A DNA stretch of 64,000 bases from QIJE01 sp048541835 (lineage in GTDB: Bacteria > SZUA-79 > Acidulodesulfobacterales > Acidulodesulfobacteraceae), in the NCBI RefSeq assembly GCF_048541835.1, contig NZ_JBLEOY010000002.1, positions 248,001 to 312,000 on the forward strand, written 5' to 3'. Below, piece by piece: positions 17,922 to 26,191 of the stretch. The notes below the pieces were generated by a model. It saw only the letters and a program-made list of their open reading frames with translations, ran no database searches and had not been told where the DNA came from. The position numbers and the translations under genes are program-made. The number at the start of each line of letters is the position of its first letter. Position 1 is the stretch's first letter.

Positions 17922-18938
17922 ATGTTTATGCGATTTATCATTACAGGTATTATAGCGGGCAAGGGCAACAATAAAGGATTTTCACTAATGGGGGTCGTCG
18001 TTTCCATAATCGTCATTTCTATAATGGCGGTTATGTCGATGCCGGCGCTTAAAGGGGCGTTATTCGAGGACAGGGCCAATAACGTCTCCATACTTGCAAA
18101 TACGCTGATAAACGCCGAAAGCACTTACGTAAATAATAACAGAAAGTTCGGCGACATATTGCCCCTTCAAGAAGCAGATTATTTACCTCAAGGACTTGGA
18201 ATAAACCTTATTAAAGGTAAGTCTTATCCAAATTGTATATACGGTACCATAGAGTCTAAAAACGATACTAAAATATGCCTCAGTGTCAATAACGGCATCG
18301 TGAGCGGTACCCTCAGAGAAATAAGCTATGCGCTCACCATATCGGTTGCCGAAAATCACGTATCGGGTAACTATTACAACTATTACAGAGAGGTAAGCGA
18401 TAATATACCTGGAAGTTCCATAATCAACGGCAAGGAAATAATTTATATAGATCCCATAGCCATAAGCAATTATGGTGGCGCTTACGATTCATATATAGGA
18501 AAAAATTTTTATATAACGGGAGCAACTTGCTATATCACGAGATATTACCGCATAAAGGAGAAGTTCGGTTATCATAAATACGAGAGAGTAGTGAGTGACG
18601 GGCCCCTTAAACTTTATTTTATAGTGGAGGCGGTAAAGGGTAACGAGGCAATATTAAGTTATGCCGATGATTCGGTCTTTCATTGCATTGATAAAAACAT
18701 TCCGATTTACAAATATGGCGAGGGGGACTCTTATACCTCTGTTACAAGGATAAACGGGGCATTCCAAAATTCTTATCTTCCCGAAGTCAGGGGAATGGTC
18801 GAATATGAAAGTTGGAACAGAATTAGTGATATAGTAACCGACTATGTTCCAATAAGACCGTCCGGCTATGAAATAGAAATACCGGCAGATCACTTACCGA
18901 AACTGATAAATTTGAATCAAACCAATACGGAGAATTAA
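17922..18938 (+). CDS. long minor pseudopilin lacking Glu5
   Basis: A 338-aa protein with a 19-residue leader cut at G19|F20 (NNKG-FSLMGVVV), a hydrophobic prepilin helix and a large C-terminal domain of about 290 residues. Mature position 5 is Gly (FSLMG), not Glu; this is a feature of tip subunits such as GspK. Four or more Cys (NCIYG, TKICLS, GATCYI, FHCID) could stabilise the globular part. Its size resembles GspK or PilV-like tip adhesins, though no known domain is recognised. It carries a perfect Shine-Dalgarno site, unlike its neighbours. Confidence 0.7.
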   Translation: MFMRFIITGIIAGKGNNKGFSLMGVVVSIIVISIMAVMSMPALKGALFEDRANNVSILANTLINAESTYVNNNRKFGDILPLQEADYLPQGLGINLIKGKSYPNCIYGTIESKNDTKICLSVNNGIVSGTLREISYALTISVAENHVSGNYYNYYREVSDNIPGSSIINGKEIIYIDPIAISNYGGAYDSYIGKNFYITGATCYITRYYRIKEKFGYHKYERVVSDGPLKLYFIVEAVKGNEAILSYADDSVFHCIDKNIPIYKYGEGDSYTSVTRINGAFQNSYLPEVRGMVEYESWNRISDIVTDYVPIRPSGYEIEIPADHLPKLINLNQTNTEN

Positions 18939-19017
18939 AATGCGTTAAATTTGGATCGCAAGGGTTTGAGCTTATAAACGTAAATAAAAATAATTATTAA
19001 TTAAAACATGATTTTAA

Positions 19018-20214
19018 ATGCCTAAAAATATAATTTATATAGAAGAGTACGGGATATACCAATACTTTGACGGCGACAAATCTGTTTTTTCGCACGATAA
19101 TCCAAATGAGACCGAATACGGCGGAGGAGTTGCCGCGGTTGCCGTGATATCTAAAAATATAAATTTTTCGGTGATTTATAAAAAAGATATCGGGCGGGCA
19201 ACGAAACCCGGTTCCAATAAATATCTCGGTAAGTATTACGGGAGTAAATCTTATTTTGTCGCTTTCAACGGTAGTAAAGAATACGGAATATATCATAGTC
19301 TACCCTCTAATATCAAGAAATATTATTTGTTAAAAGGTATTGATTTCGTTATACCTTACGATTATTTGGCAATATTATTTTTAAATTTTTTAAATGAAAA
19401 ACTGAATGCAGATAAGTATGGCACATTCATGTTTATTGAAGAAACGGAAAATATTTATAAAATTACGGTAATTACAAATGGATTTAGCATATTTCCAGTG
19501 ATTAGTTTTAAAGGGGACATGCTGAATGAAAATTTGACACTCCTGATAGCCAAACTGAATTATAAAGGAGTCAAAATAGAAAAAATATTTATAAACGGCA
19601 ACGATGGGGATTTTAATCATAATATTAACGCATTATTCCCCGAAGCCGGAATAATTAATTTTAATACGGGAGATTTTTTTGAATTCTTTGATAATATGGA
19701 GAGACAGACGCCGCATTTCGAAAATCCTAATGTTAAATTAAAAGAGCTCCGTATTAAAAAAAATAGACTGAATAATATTTATATGGGGGTATTAATCGTT
19801 TTTATCATTATAATGCAATTTATCATCCTATCCGTAAACAAAAAAATATATACGGAAAGTCGGGGAATCAATGTTTTAAACAGTAATATCGGTCATTTAT
19901 CAAGACAGATAAAATACGAAAGACAGAAAGCTTCTTTTAATGAACAATTTGAGTCCCCCTATATTCTTCCTTATTTAAAAAGGCTTATATCTATTTTTCC
20001 AAAGGGGATTAAAATAAAAAGTCTCGTCATAACAAAAGTAAAAAATTTATATGCGGTGAAGGGAACAGCTCTTGTTTTTGGCGGATATAGAAAGTTTGCC
20101 AAGAGTTACGATATGCTTTTAGAAAACGCGTCATCCTTGAAAAATATGCATTTTTCATATGATTTAGACAAATTTGAAAGACCCTATATTAAATTTTACG
20201 GAAACATAAAATGA
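19018..20214 (+). CDS. GspL/PilM-PilN-like assembly protein
   Basis: A 398-aa bitopic protein with a cytoplasmic region of about 250 residues, one membrane helix (254-273, IYMGVLIVFIIIMQFIILSV), a short coiled linker and a C-terminal periplasmic domain ending KFYGNIK. This is the layout of GspL (actin-like domain, TM, ferredoxin-like domain) or of PilM and PilN fused. The actin-like ATP motifs are not clear, as is usual for GspL. Its stop overlaps the next start (ATGA). It would link the ATPase to the periplasmic ring. Confidence 0.62.
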   Translation: MPKNIIYIEEYGIYQYFDGDKSVFSHDNPNETEYGGGVAAVAVISKNINFSVIYKKDIGRATKPGSNKYLGKYYGSKSYFVAFNGSKEYGIYHSLPSNIKKYYLLKGIDFVIPYDYLAILFLNFLNEKLNADKYGTFMFIEETENIYKITVITNGFSIFPVISFKGDMLNENLTLLIAKLNYKGVKIEKIFINGNDGDFNHNINALFPEAGIINFNTGDFFEFFDNMERQTPHFENPNVKLKELRIKKNRLNNIYMGVLIVFIIIMQFIILSVNKKIYTESRGINVLNSNIGHLSRQIKYERQKASFNEQFESPYILPYLKRLISIFPKGIKIKSLVITKVKNLYAVKGTALVFGGYRKFAKSYDMLLENASSLKNMHFSYDLDKFERPYIKFYGNIK

Positions 20215-20726
20215 AAAAATTTGAGAATGGCAAACCTATTGCAATAGCATTATTGTCTCTATCGGTTATTTATTTATTTTGTTTCAATTTATTTCCGCTA
20301 ATTCATGATTATTACAGGTTAAATATCGTCTATATGAATAAAGCGCATAGAGAAAGATCATTAGAAGTCAGGCTGAGCAATTTGAAAAGAGTAAAGCTCG
20401 TAAGATTCAAGGCAGGATACCACAGGTTGTCTACCGATATTTTAACGATATTATCGTATATAAATTATCTGAAAAAAAGCGGTCTTGATATTGAAGTTAG
20501 AACAAATGCAAGGGTCCATAAAAATAATTCATCCTTGAATTCTAAGGACATAATAATATCGTTGAAAAAAATTTACAATATCGGAATCGTATTTTCATTT
20601 TTAAAAACATTTAACGCGTTTCCGATAGAGATTAAAAGAATATCTTTAGTATCTATTAAAAGCATGAATGCCGTTATGTACGTTAGGCTAATCGGATTAG
20701 TTAAAGAGAGAGGGGCTGCAAAGTGA
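20211..20726 (+). CDS. GspM/PilO-like inner-membrane protein
   Basis: A 171-aa protein with one N-terminal helix (IAIALLSLSVIYLFCFNLF), a charged helical linker (RERSLEVRLSNLKRVK) and a small C-terminal alpha/beta domain (IIISLKKIYNIGIVFSFLK to the end), the architecture of GspM and PilO. The sequence itself is divergent; the call rests on layout and position after the GspL-like gene. It overlaps both neighbours by 4 nt, so stoichiometric expression is likely. Confidence 0.55.
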   Translation: MKKFENGKPIAIALLSLSVIYLFCFNLFPLIHDYYRLNIVYMNKAHRERSLEVRLSNLKRVKLVRFKAGYHRLSTDILTILSYINYLKKSGLDIEVRTNARVHKNNSSLNSKDIIISLKKIYNIGIVFSFLKTFNAFPIEIKRISLVSIKSMNAVMYVRLIGLVKERGAAK

Positions 20727-21307
20727 CTGTCACCGGTATTTTAAGCCTTTTTAAAGGCATAATTAAGTGGATTATACTCGTAGTTGTCGGAATTCTCATC
20801 ATAGTTTTAATTATAGGGTCAATGAAAGGCGAATCCGGGGGATTAAAAGGTCATATGGTAAAATCCCGTCGTCATCTCGGTAGTAAAGAAAGGGACAGGG
20901 TCGTAACAAAAATGAAAAGAAAAGTCATGGCGAAAAGGTTGACGGGCAGTGTCGGCAATATTGCCAAGTTGAGGGATATATTCAATCTTCCGGACAGAAG
21001 AGATGTGAAGTTTAATTCTCGTTTTGTTCTTTCTGCAAAAAATAACGGAAGAGATTCTTCACGTCATTCGGGCAACGTATTGCCATATTTTTTTAATAAT
21101 ATAAAAATCAAAGAGTTTTCCCATGATATGATGCTACATCCGTCTTTAATATTCACGGGCGGCAAGGTTGCTTTAATCAAAATCGACGGAAAACCCTACT
21201 ATGTTCATGCCGGAACAAACATAAAAGATATTTTTATAATAAAGGTCGGGTTATCCGGCATAAGCTATTCATATAAGGGAAAAATAAAATATTTAGGCTT
21301 CAAGTAA
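20723..21307 (+). CDS. GspC/PilP-like protein
   Basis: A 194-aa protein with a short cytoplasmic tail, one helix (IIKWIILVVVGILIIVLIIG), a very basic linker and a C-terminal beta-rich domain (VALIKIDGKPYYVHAGTNI ... GISYSYKGKIKYLGFK) that resembles the HR/PilP fold contacting the secretin. It starts with GTG overlapping the previous stop (GTGA) after a GAGAGGGG site. It ends the nine-gene run. Confidence 0.6.
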   Translation: MTVTGILSLFKGIIKWIILVVVGILIIVLIIGSMKGESGGLKGHMVKSRRHLGSKERDRVVTKMKRKVMAKRLTGSVGNIAKLRDIFNLPDRRDVKFNSRFVLSAKNNGRDSSRHSGNVLPYFFNNIKIKEFSHDMMLHPSLIFTGGKVALIKIDGKPYYVHAGTNIKDIFIIKVGLSGISYSYKGKIKYLGFK

Positions 21308-21325
21308 AAAAAGATCGTTAAAAAT

Positions 21326-21988
21326 TCAAATGGTCGTAAATTCGAGACTGTTTATGGAAATTAATTCTAAAAGGGATATTATGTTGGAATAATACATAAC
21401 TTGATTTTCGGGATTTGCAATATTAATATCATCTTTATTTTCGTAAACCGTATTTTGCATAAATTCATTCAATATTTTATGACCTAAGTACATTATTTTT
21501 TTTAATTTGATATTTGTTCTATTTTTTGTATCTATATTTTTTTCGCCGTTCAAGAAAAATATATCAATATTTTCTTTAAAAAAAGAGCTTACGGCAAGAG
21601 TAAAATTTGGAATATATGCCTGTTTTTTAAATGTAGGATACCCGTAAAGTTTGCCGATATTAAATTTTATTAAGACTATGGCATTATTTATGCTTTTTAA
21701 ATTAGCGGTGAATTTTATCAATCGTACAATTTCGGGCAAAAATTTTTTGTAGTCAGCCATTTTTTTTTTATTTTTCGGTGAGATAGTAACTGCCGTCACA
21801 AGTTTGTTGATTTCATTGCATATTCTCATCGTATCATTTTTAATTATGGTTTCGAAGTCGACATTATGCTGCTTGTAATTATTAGATATAAGCTCGGTTA
21901 ATATCTCCTCAAGGTCCTGCTCGACGATATCCGCAAATTCCGTTGCTTTTGCATCTAATATTTTCGTCATGTCATTGTCGTTTATCAT
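21326..21988 (-). CDS. hypothetical protein, largely helical
   Basis: I do not recognise this 220-aa protein. It has no signal peptide or membrane segment, is rich in Lys, Asn and Ile, and looks mostly alpha-helical, with an acidic N-terminus (DIVEQDLEEILTELI). It is convergent with the pilus locus, from whose last gene it is separated by 18 nt, and has no partner on its own strand. The start lacks a clear ribosome site; a second ATG lies 18 nt inside. AT-rich TATAAT-like boxes (minus strand, about 22050-22034) could be its promoter. Confidence 0.55.
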   Translation of the reverse strand: MINDNDMTKILDAKATEFADIVEQDLEEILTELISNNYKQHNVDFETIIKNDTMRICNEINKLVTAVTISPKNKKKMADYKKFLPEIVRLIKFTANLKSINNAIVLIKFNIGKLYGYPTFKKQAYIPNFTLAVSSFFKENIDIFFLNGEKNIDTKNRTNIKLKKIMYLGHKILNEFMQNTVYENKDDINIANPENQVMYYSNIISLLELISINSLEFTTI

Positions 21989-22111
21989 TGTAAATATACC
22001 AAAAAATAAAAAATTACTTATATGTTATACATATATTATATTATACGATATAAAATTAGTATGTATTTATTGTACCCTACTTTGACGCATTGCCCAATTT
22101 AAATCGATAAA

Positions 22112-22204
22112 ATGGCACGTTTTAATTTCTTTGAGGATTCAAAACATATTCAGGATAGAGACTACATTGGGATTCCGGAGTATTTAAATATGTCGAAATT
22201 TTGA
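22112..22204 (+). other. 30-codon open frame before the tRNA, doubtful
   Basis: An ATG-initiated frame of 30 codons (MARFNFFEDSK...) ends 54 nt before tRNA-Arg. Its composition looks protein-like but there is no ribosome site. It may be a remnant of a larger gene. One arm of the inverted repeat around the tRNA lies inside it. Confidence 0.2.
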
Positions 22205-22215
22205 GTATTTTTATG

Positions 22216-22221
22216 TATAAT
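22216..22221 (+). promoter_or_regulatory. -10 box for tRNA-Arg
   Basis: A perfect TATAAT preceded by TG lies 37 nt before the mature tRNA end. No good -35 was found at 16-18 nt. Confidence 0.45.
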
Positions 22222-22258
22222 ATTACGTGAAAGTTTACGTATTAGATTTATTTCTAAT

Positions 22259-22335
22259 GTGTCCGTAGCTCATTTGGATAGAGCGCAGGACTCCGACTCC
22301 TGAGGCAGCGGGTTCGAATCCCGCCGGACACACCA
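22259..22335 (+). tRNA. tRNA-Arg, anticodon CCG
   Basis: The 77-nt gene folds as a full cloverleaf: acceptor GTGTCCG (22259-22265) with CGGACAC, D stem GCTC/GAGC, anticodon stem CAGGA/TCCTG with loop CTCCGAC (anticodon CCG, reading CGG), T arm GCGGG-TTCGAAT-CCCGC, discriminator A and an encoded CCA end. It stands alone, not in a tRNA cluster. Confidence 0.96.
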
Positions 22336-22748
22336 TTAAAAAGTAGGATGCGTATTCTATCGCGGTCAATAGAAATCAATACACATATGCAGGCATATTT
22401 AATAGCCCTTAACAGGAATCCCAATAGTTTTTAGCTGTTGGGTAGTTTACTAAAGACATTGAAAAACTCATAAAAGAAGAGATTTACGGTAACCGGTTTC
22501 ATTTGTTGAAGAATGAGGACAATGGCACTGTTAAATCTCTGAATTGTAAATTTAGATCGGCGATAGAGAAGAATAAAGATTTGTGGCTTTTTCTTTTCAC
22601 AAATACTAAAGTTTAATCTATTTATTTTTAAAAATATGGATATGGATGGTAAAAATTTCTTGCATTTTTATAGCATATTATATAAAATTTTCACATTCCT
22701 TTAGTTTAATTTTATGAAAATATATTATTTGTGTACACCATTAATTAA
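22336..22748 (+). other. intergenic region after tRNA-Arg with remnant-like sequence
   Basis: These 413 bases hold one arm of the inverted repeat and a gene remnant (next entry). No terminator or intact gene was seen. The start of the following mutase gene has no visible ribosome site. Confidence 0.5.
22446..22616 (+). pseudogene. 56-codon open remnant without start codon
   Basis: Directly after an in-frame stop (22443-22445) a coding-looking frame runs 56 codons, containing KDIEKLIKEEIYGNRFHLL and ending DLWLFLFTNTKV before a stop. It has no start codon or ribosome site, so it looks like a decayed gene fragment. The FTNT ending is faintly like a segment of some DDE transposases, but this is weak. 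Position just 3' of a tRNA is a common site for integrated elements. Confidence 0.35.
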
Positions 22749-24233
22749 ATGATTTCGGTTCCAATTTCAATCAACTTCGGCACTGACGGGTTCAGAGGCA
22801 TTATCGGGGACAATTTTACATTTAAAATTGTTAATCGCATAAGCTTGTCGTTAGGCAGGTATTTAAACGGTGTCTCACGGAGTACCGTTGCAATAGGATA
22901 CGACACGAGGTTTTTGTCTAAAGAATTTGCGATTACGGCTGCGGAAGCTCTTGCCTCTGCAGGTGTACGAACAATATTGAGCAATAATTTTTGTCCTTCA
23001 CCTGTTTTATCCTATTTCGTTAAAAATAAGACATGTAGCGCCGGTATAATGATTACCGCAAGCCATAATCCGTATATGTTTAATGGATTAAAATTTAAAA
23101 GTTCTTTCGGCGGTTCCATGCTTGAGCGGGATGTGAAGGAAATAGAGAGAATTGCTAACGGCCCCGATTTTAATGAAGAAACCGCAAAAAGAAATTATTA
23201 TGTCGCCTCAGACACCCTTAAAAGCTTTGACAACAATAGTTTCGAATATGCCGATTTTAAAAGCGATTATATAAAACATATTATAGAATTTACCGGCTTC
23301 GGAGATGCGATACACAATGCGGATAGGAATGATTTAAGGCGATTGGACGTCACGATAGACCCCATGTTTGGTGCCGGCATAGGATATTTATCCGATATAT
23401 TAAATAGATTTTCGGTTAAATGCGATTTAATAAACGAAGGTGTTAACCCGTCTTTTCCCGGATTGAATCCGGAACCGATAGATAATAATCTGTATAAGTT
23501 AAAATCATTTCTTAAAAAAAAGGGTGCCGGAAACAAATTTGCCCTCGGTTTAGCTACCGATGGGGATGCCGACAGGATAGGAGCCGTTGATTTTAACGGA
23601 CATTTTATCGATTCCCACAAGATTTTTTCTATTATTTTAAATTATCTTATCAAAGAGGGCTATTCGGGAAGCGTGGTCAAGACTGTTTCCGTATCTAAAT
23701 CCATAGATAATATCTGCAAAAATCATGATTTGAAACTGTTTGAGGTACCCATAGGATTCAAAAATATTGCCGCCGTCATGATAAAAGACGGCAGTGATGT
23801 ATTCATAGGTGGAGAAGAATCGGGAGGGATAGGGATAACATCCCATTTACCGGAAAGGGACGGCATACTTAATGCGTTAATGCTGCTCAAGATTATGCTT
23901 ATCAGTCGAAAAAACATAAACGAACTTTTAAACGATATTTTTGATGAACCCTATCCATATTCATACAAGAGAGAGGACTTGCATTTGCCGAAAAAGGATA
24001 AGGAACGCTTGATAAACGATTTAAACAGCGGAGTTTTTAGGGTACCGTTCGAAAAAGACATAATTTCTACTAATTTTATGGACGGGTTTAAGTTCGAATA
24101 TCGAGATGACTCATGGCTTTTAGTGCGTCCTTCAGGAACTGAGCCTGTTTTAAGAATTTATGCCGAAAGCAGAAATCAAAAGAGAACGGAATTGTTAATA
24201 AATACAGTAAAGAAAGAAATAGATGATTTGTAA
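22749..24233 (+). CDS. phosphoglucomutase/phosphomannomutase family protein (alpha-D-phosphohexomutase)
   Basis: The enzyme interconverts hexose 1- and 6-phosphates. The 494-aa protein has all four domains: N-terminal FGTDGFRG (10-17), phosphoserine loop TASHNP (S105), the metal-binding DGDADR, sugar-binding GGEESGG and the C-terminal phosphate loop RPSGTEP. It is about 45 residues longer than GlmM, and better fits the phosphoglucomutase/phosphomannomutase group, though a glucosamine substrate is not excluded. It precedes eno, and may serve glycogen or envelope sugar synthesis together with the rfb and galE genes at the start of the window. Confidence 0.85.
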   Translation: MISVPISINFGTDGFRGIIGDNFTFKIVNRISLSLGRYLNGVSRSTVAIGYDTRFLSKEFAITAAEALASAGVRTILSNNFCPSPVLSYFVKNKTCSAGIMITASHNPYMFNGLKFKSSFGGSMLERDVKEIERIANGPDFNEETAKRNYYVASDTLKSFDNNSFEYADFKSDYIKHIIEFTGFGDAIHNADRNDLRRLDVTIDPMFGAGIGYLSDILNRFSVKCDLINEGVNPSFPGLNPEPIDNNLYKLKSFLKKKGAGNKFALGLATDGDADRIGAVDFNGHFIDSHKIFSIILNYLIKEGYSGSVVKTVSVSKSIDNICKNHDLKLFEVPIGFKNIAAVMIKDGSDVFIGGEESGGIGITSHLPERDGILNALMLLKIMLISRKNINELLNDIFDEPYPYSYKREDLHLPKKDKERLINDLNSGVFRVPFEKDIISTNFMDGFKFEYRDDSWLLVRPSGTEPVLRIYAESRNQKRTELLINTVKKEIDDL

Positions 24234-24275
24234 AACAAATATCAATAAAATTTATTTTCGAAATACGAAAAAAAA

Positions 24276-24284
24276 TGTTATAAT
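24276..24284 (+). promoter_or_regulatory. extended -10 promoter of eno (TGTTATAAT)
   Basis: A perfect TATAAT (24279-24284) with TGn in front lies 50 nt before the eno start. The same 10-mer TGTTATAATA recurs before two other genes in this window. Confidence 0.55.
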
Positions 24285-24333
24285 ACCACGATCATTATTT
24301 TAAGGTTAAGCAAAATTTGGAGGGCTATTTGCA

Positions 24334-25626
24334 ATGAGTGAGATTATAGAGATTAAAGGCAGACAGATTTTAGACTCAAGAGGAAATCCAACCATTAGCG
24401 TCAAAGTTTCTTTAGAAAGTGGCATTAACGGATTAGCAGCCGTACCTTCGGGGGCGTCTACCGGAGAATATGAGGCTTACGAAAAAAGAGACGGCGGTTC
24501 CGCTTACGGCGGTAAATCCGTTCATTCCGCCATAGAAGGCATAAATGATATCATATCAAAATCTCTAAACGGAATAGACAGCTATTCGCAGAGGCTCATC
24601 GACGATATAATGATGAATCTTGACGGTACGCAAAATAAATCCAACCTTGGATCTAATGCAATTTTAGCCGTATCGTTAGCCGTAGCGGTTGCATCGGCAA
24701 ATGAACTGGAAATTCCGCTTTATCGTTATTTAGGTGGTGCAAACGCGCATGTTTTGCCGGTTCCGATGATGAATATATTGAACGGCGGACAACATGCAAA
24801 CAACATGCTTGATTTTCAAGAATTCATGATCGTTCCCGCGGGGGCAAAATCTTTTTATGAAGCCCTTAGAATGGGAGCGGAGGTATATCAGGAATTAAAA
24901 AAATTGCTTAACGAAAAGAATATGCCGACGGCAGTAGGCGATGAAGGAGGCTTTGCTCCGCATCTTCAGAACAATATGGAGGCAATAATCTTAATAGTTG
25001 AGGCCATAGAAAGAGCAAGGTATCAACCGGGAAAAGATATTTTTATCGCCCTTGATCCTGCGGCAAGTGAATTTTATTCCGACGGTAAATACATTCTTAA
25101 AGAGGCGGGTAAAGAAACGGCATTAGGAATTGATGAGATGGTTGAAATGTATGCCGGCTATGTGGATAAATTTCCAATCATATCCATAGAAGACGGAATG
25201 GCACAGGATGATTTCGCCGGATTTTCGCTTTTGCTTAAAGAGCTCGGTGGCAAGATTCAAATTATAGGCGACGACCTTACGGTAACGAACCAGAGTCGCA
25301 TAATGAGAGCAGTTGATTCCCGCTCAATAAATTCCGTTTTGATAAAATTAAATCAAATAGGTTCGTTATCTCAAACGTTGGATGCGATTGAGTTGACGCA
25401 GAGAAATGATATGAGTGCCGTTATATCTCACAGGTCGGGAGAAACCGAGGATACCTTCATTGCAGATTTATCCGTTGCTGTGAATTCCGGATTAATCAAA
25501 ACGGGTGCTCCGGCTCGCTCCGAAAGAGTCGCAAAATATAATAGGCTCTTGCAGATAGAAGAAGAATTAGGTTCTAATTCTTCATATAAGGGACTTAAAG
25601 CCTTTAAGGGTGTTAAAGTCATTTGA
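24334..25626 (+). CDS. eno: enolase
   Basis: Enolase interconverts 2-phosphoglycerate and phosphoenolpyruvate in glycolysis and gluconeogenesis. The 430-aa length is normal. Motifs: GRQILDSRGNPT at the N-terminus, GASTGEYEA, NGGQHANN, the general-acid region GDEGGFAP, Mg ligands in ALDPAASEF, SIEDGMAQDD and IGDDLTVTN, catalytic Lys in LIKLNQIG and SHRSGETED. GGAGG lies 11-12 nt before the ATG. With PpdK further on, the window covers the PEP node. Confidence 0.97.
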   Translation: MSEIIEIKGRQILDSRGNPTISVKVSLESGINGLAAVPSGASTGEYEAYEKRDGGSAYGGKSVHSAIEGINDIISKSLNGIDSYSQRLIDDIMMNLDGTQNKSNLGSNAILAVSLAVAVASANELEIPLYRYLGGANAHVLPVPMMNILNGGQHANNMLDFQEFMIVPAGAKSFYEALRMGAEVYQELKKLLNEKNMPTAVGDEGGFAPHLQNNMEAIILIVEAIERARYQPGKDIFIALDPAASEFYSDGKYILKEAGKETALGIDEMVEMYAGYVDKFPIISIEDGMAQDDFAGFSLLLKELGGKIQIIGDDLTVTNQSRIMRAVDSRSINSVLIKLNQIGSLSQTLDAIELTQRNDMSAVISHRSGETEDTFIADLSVAVNSGLIKTGAPARSERVAKYNRLLQIEEELGSNSSYKGLKAFKGVKVI

Positions 25627-25644
25627 GCTAATACTCTAAAAATA
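25622..25644 (+). repeat. short repeated element, copy 1
   Basis: TTTGAGCTAATACTCTAAAA followed by ATA, overlapping the eno stop codon. A near-identical copy lies at 26055-26077 with one base inserted and one lost. GAG and CTC can pair around the central bases. Confidence 0.4.
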
Positions 25645-25686
25645 TACAAATAAATAACAATAAAAACTAATATTAAGGAGGTTGTT

Positions 25687-25950
25687 ATGGCTTTTACTAT
25701 TACCGATGAATGTATTGCTTGCGGTGTTTGCGTTCCGGAATGTCCGAACAGCGCAATCGCTGAAGGGGACATATATACTATAGACCCCGCTGTTTGTACG
25801 GAATGCTACGGATATTTCGATACTCAGCAGTGTGCTTCCGTTTGTCCCGTCGATTGCTGTATTCCGGATGAAAACCACAAGGAATCGAAGGATGAGCTTA
25901 AGGAAAAGGCGTTAAAAGCGCATCCGGATAAAAAAGACTGGAAGTTTTAA
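25687..25950 (+). CDS. 2[4Fe-4S] ferredoxin (Alvin/YfhL type)
   Basis: A low-potential electron carrier of 87 aa. The first cluster motif is CIACGVCVPECP. The second, starting CTEC, has the 6- to 8-residue insertion and ASVCPVDCC ending seen in Allochromatium-type ferredoxins, followed by a charged C-terminal helix (DELKEKALKAHPDKKDWKF). AAGGAGGTTGTT precedes the ATG. It would serve ferredoxin-linked enzymes such as the large activase encoded downstream or oxidoreductases elsewhere. Confidence 0.92.
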   Translation: MAFTITDECIACGVCVPECPNSAIAEGDIYTIDPAVCTECYGYFDTQQCASVCPVDCCIPDENHKESKDELKEKALKAHPDKKDWKF

Positions 25951-26040
25951 TTAACCCGGTTTTATTTATAAATTGCATAGGTTTAAATTTTTTATATATT
26001 TATGGATATTTTATATTCCGAAATATGTCTATATAAAAAG

Positions 26041-26154
26041 AAAATATCGGGAGGTTTGAGCTTAATACTCTAAAATAAGTCGGAACCATGGTATTTTTTA
26101 TGATTACCGGAGAATTTGCAGGTAGTTTCGACATTTTACCTCCCGTTATATTTT
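26041..26154 (+). ncRNA. candidate structured RNA element in the dcd leader
   Basis: A closing stem CGGGAGGT (26048-26055) with ACCTCCCG (26138-26145), extended by AAAATAT and TTATATTTT, encloses 82 nt. Inside, AAAAT-AA-GTCG (26072-26082) pairs with CGAC-ATTTT (26129-26137), and GAG/CTC (26058-26070) can form a small hairpin, giving a multi-branched shape. It ends 37 nt before the dcd start. No known riboswitch consensus was recognised. Confidence 0.35.
26055..26077 (+). repeat. short repeated element, copy 2
   Basis: TTTGAGCTTAATACTCTAAA followed by ATA, matching 25622-25644 apart from one inserted and one missing base. This copy lies inside the candidate folded element before dcd. Confidence 0.4.
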
Positions 26155-26191
26155 AATATATTAATTTTAATTTACAAAAGGCTGAGAGGGA

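Larger units (their letters stand above)
22166..22425. repeat. 11-bp inverted repeat flanking tRNA-Arg
   Basis: ATTGGGATTCC (22166-22176) and GGAATCCCAAT (22415-22425) are exact reverse complements about 240 nt apart, one on each side of the tRNA gene. They could be relics of mobile-element ends; chance is not excluded. Confidence 0.4.
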
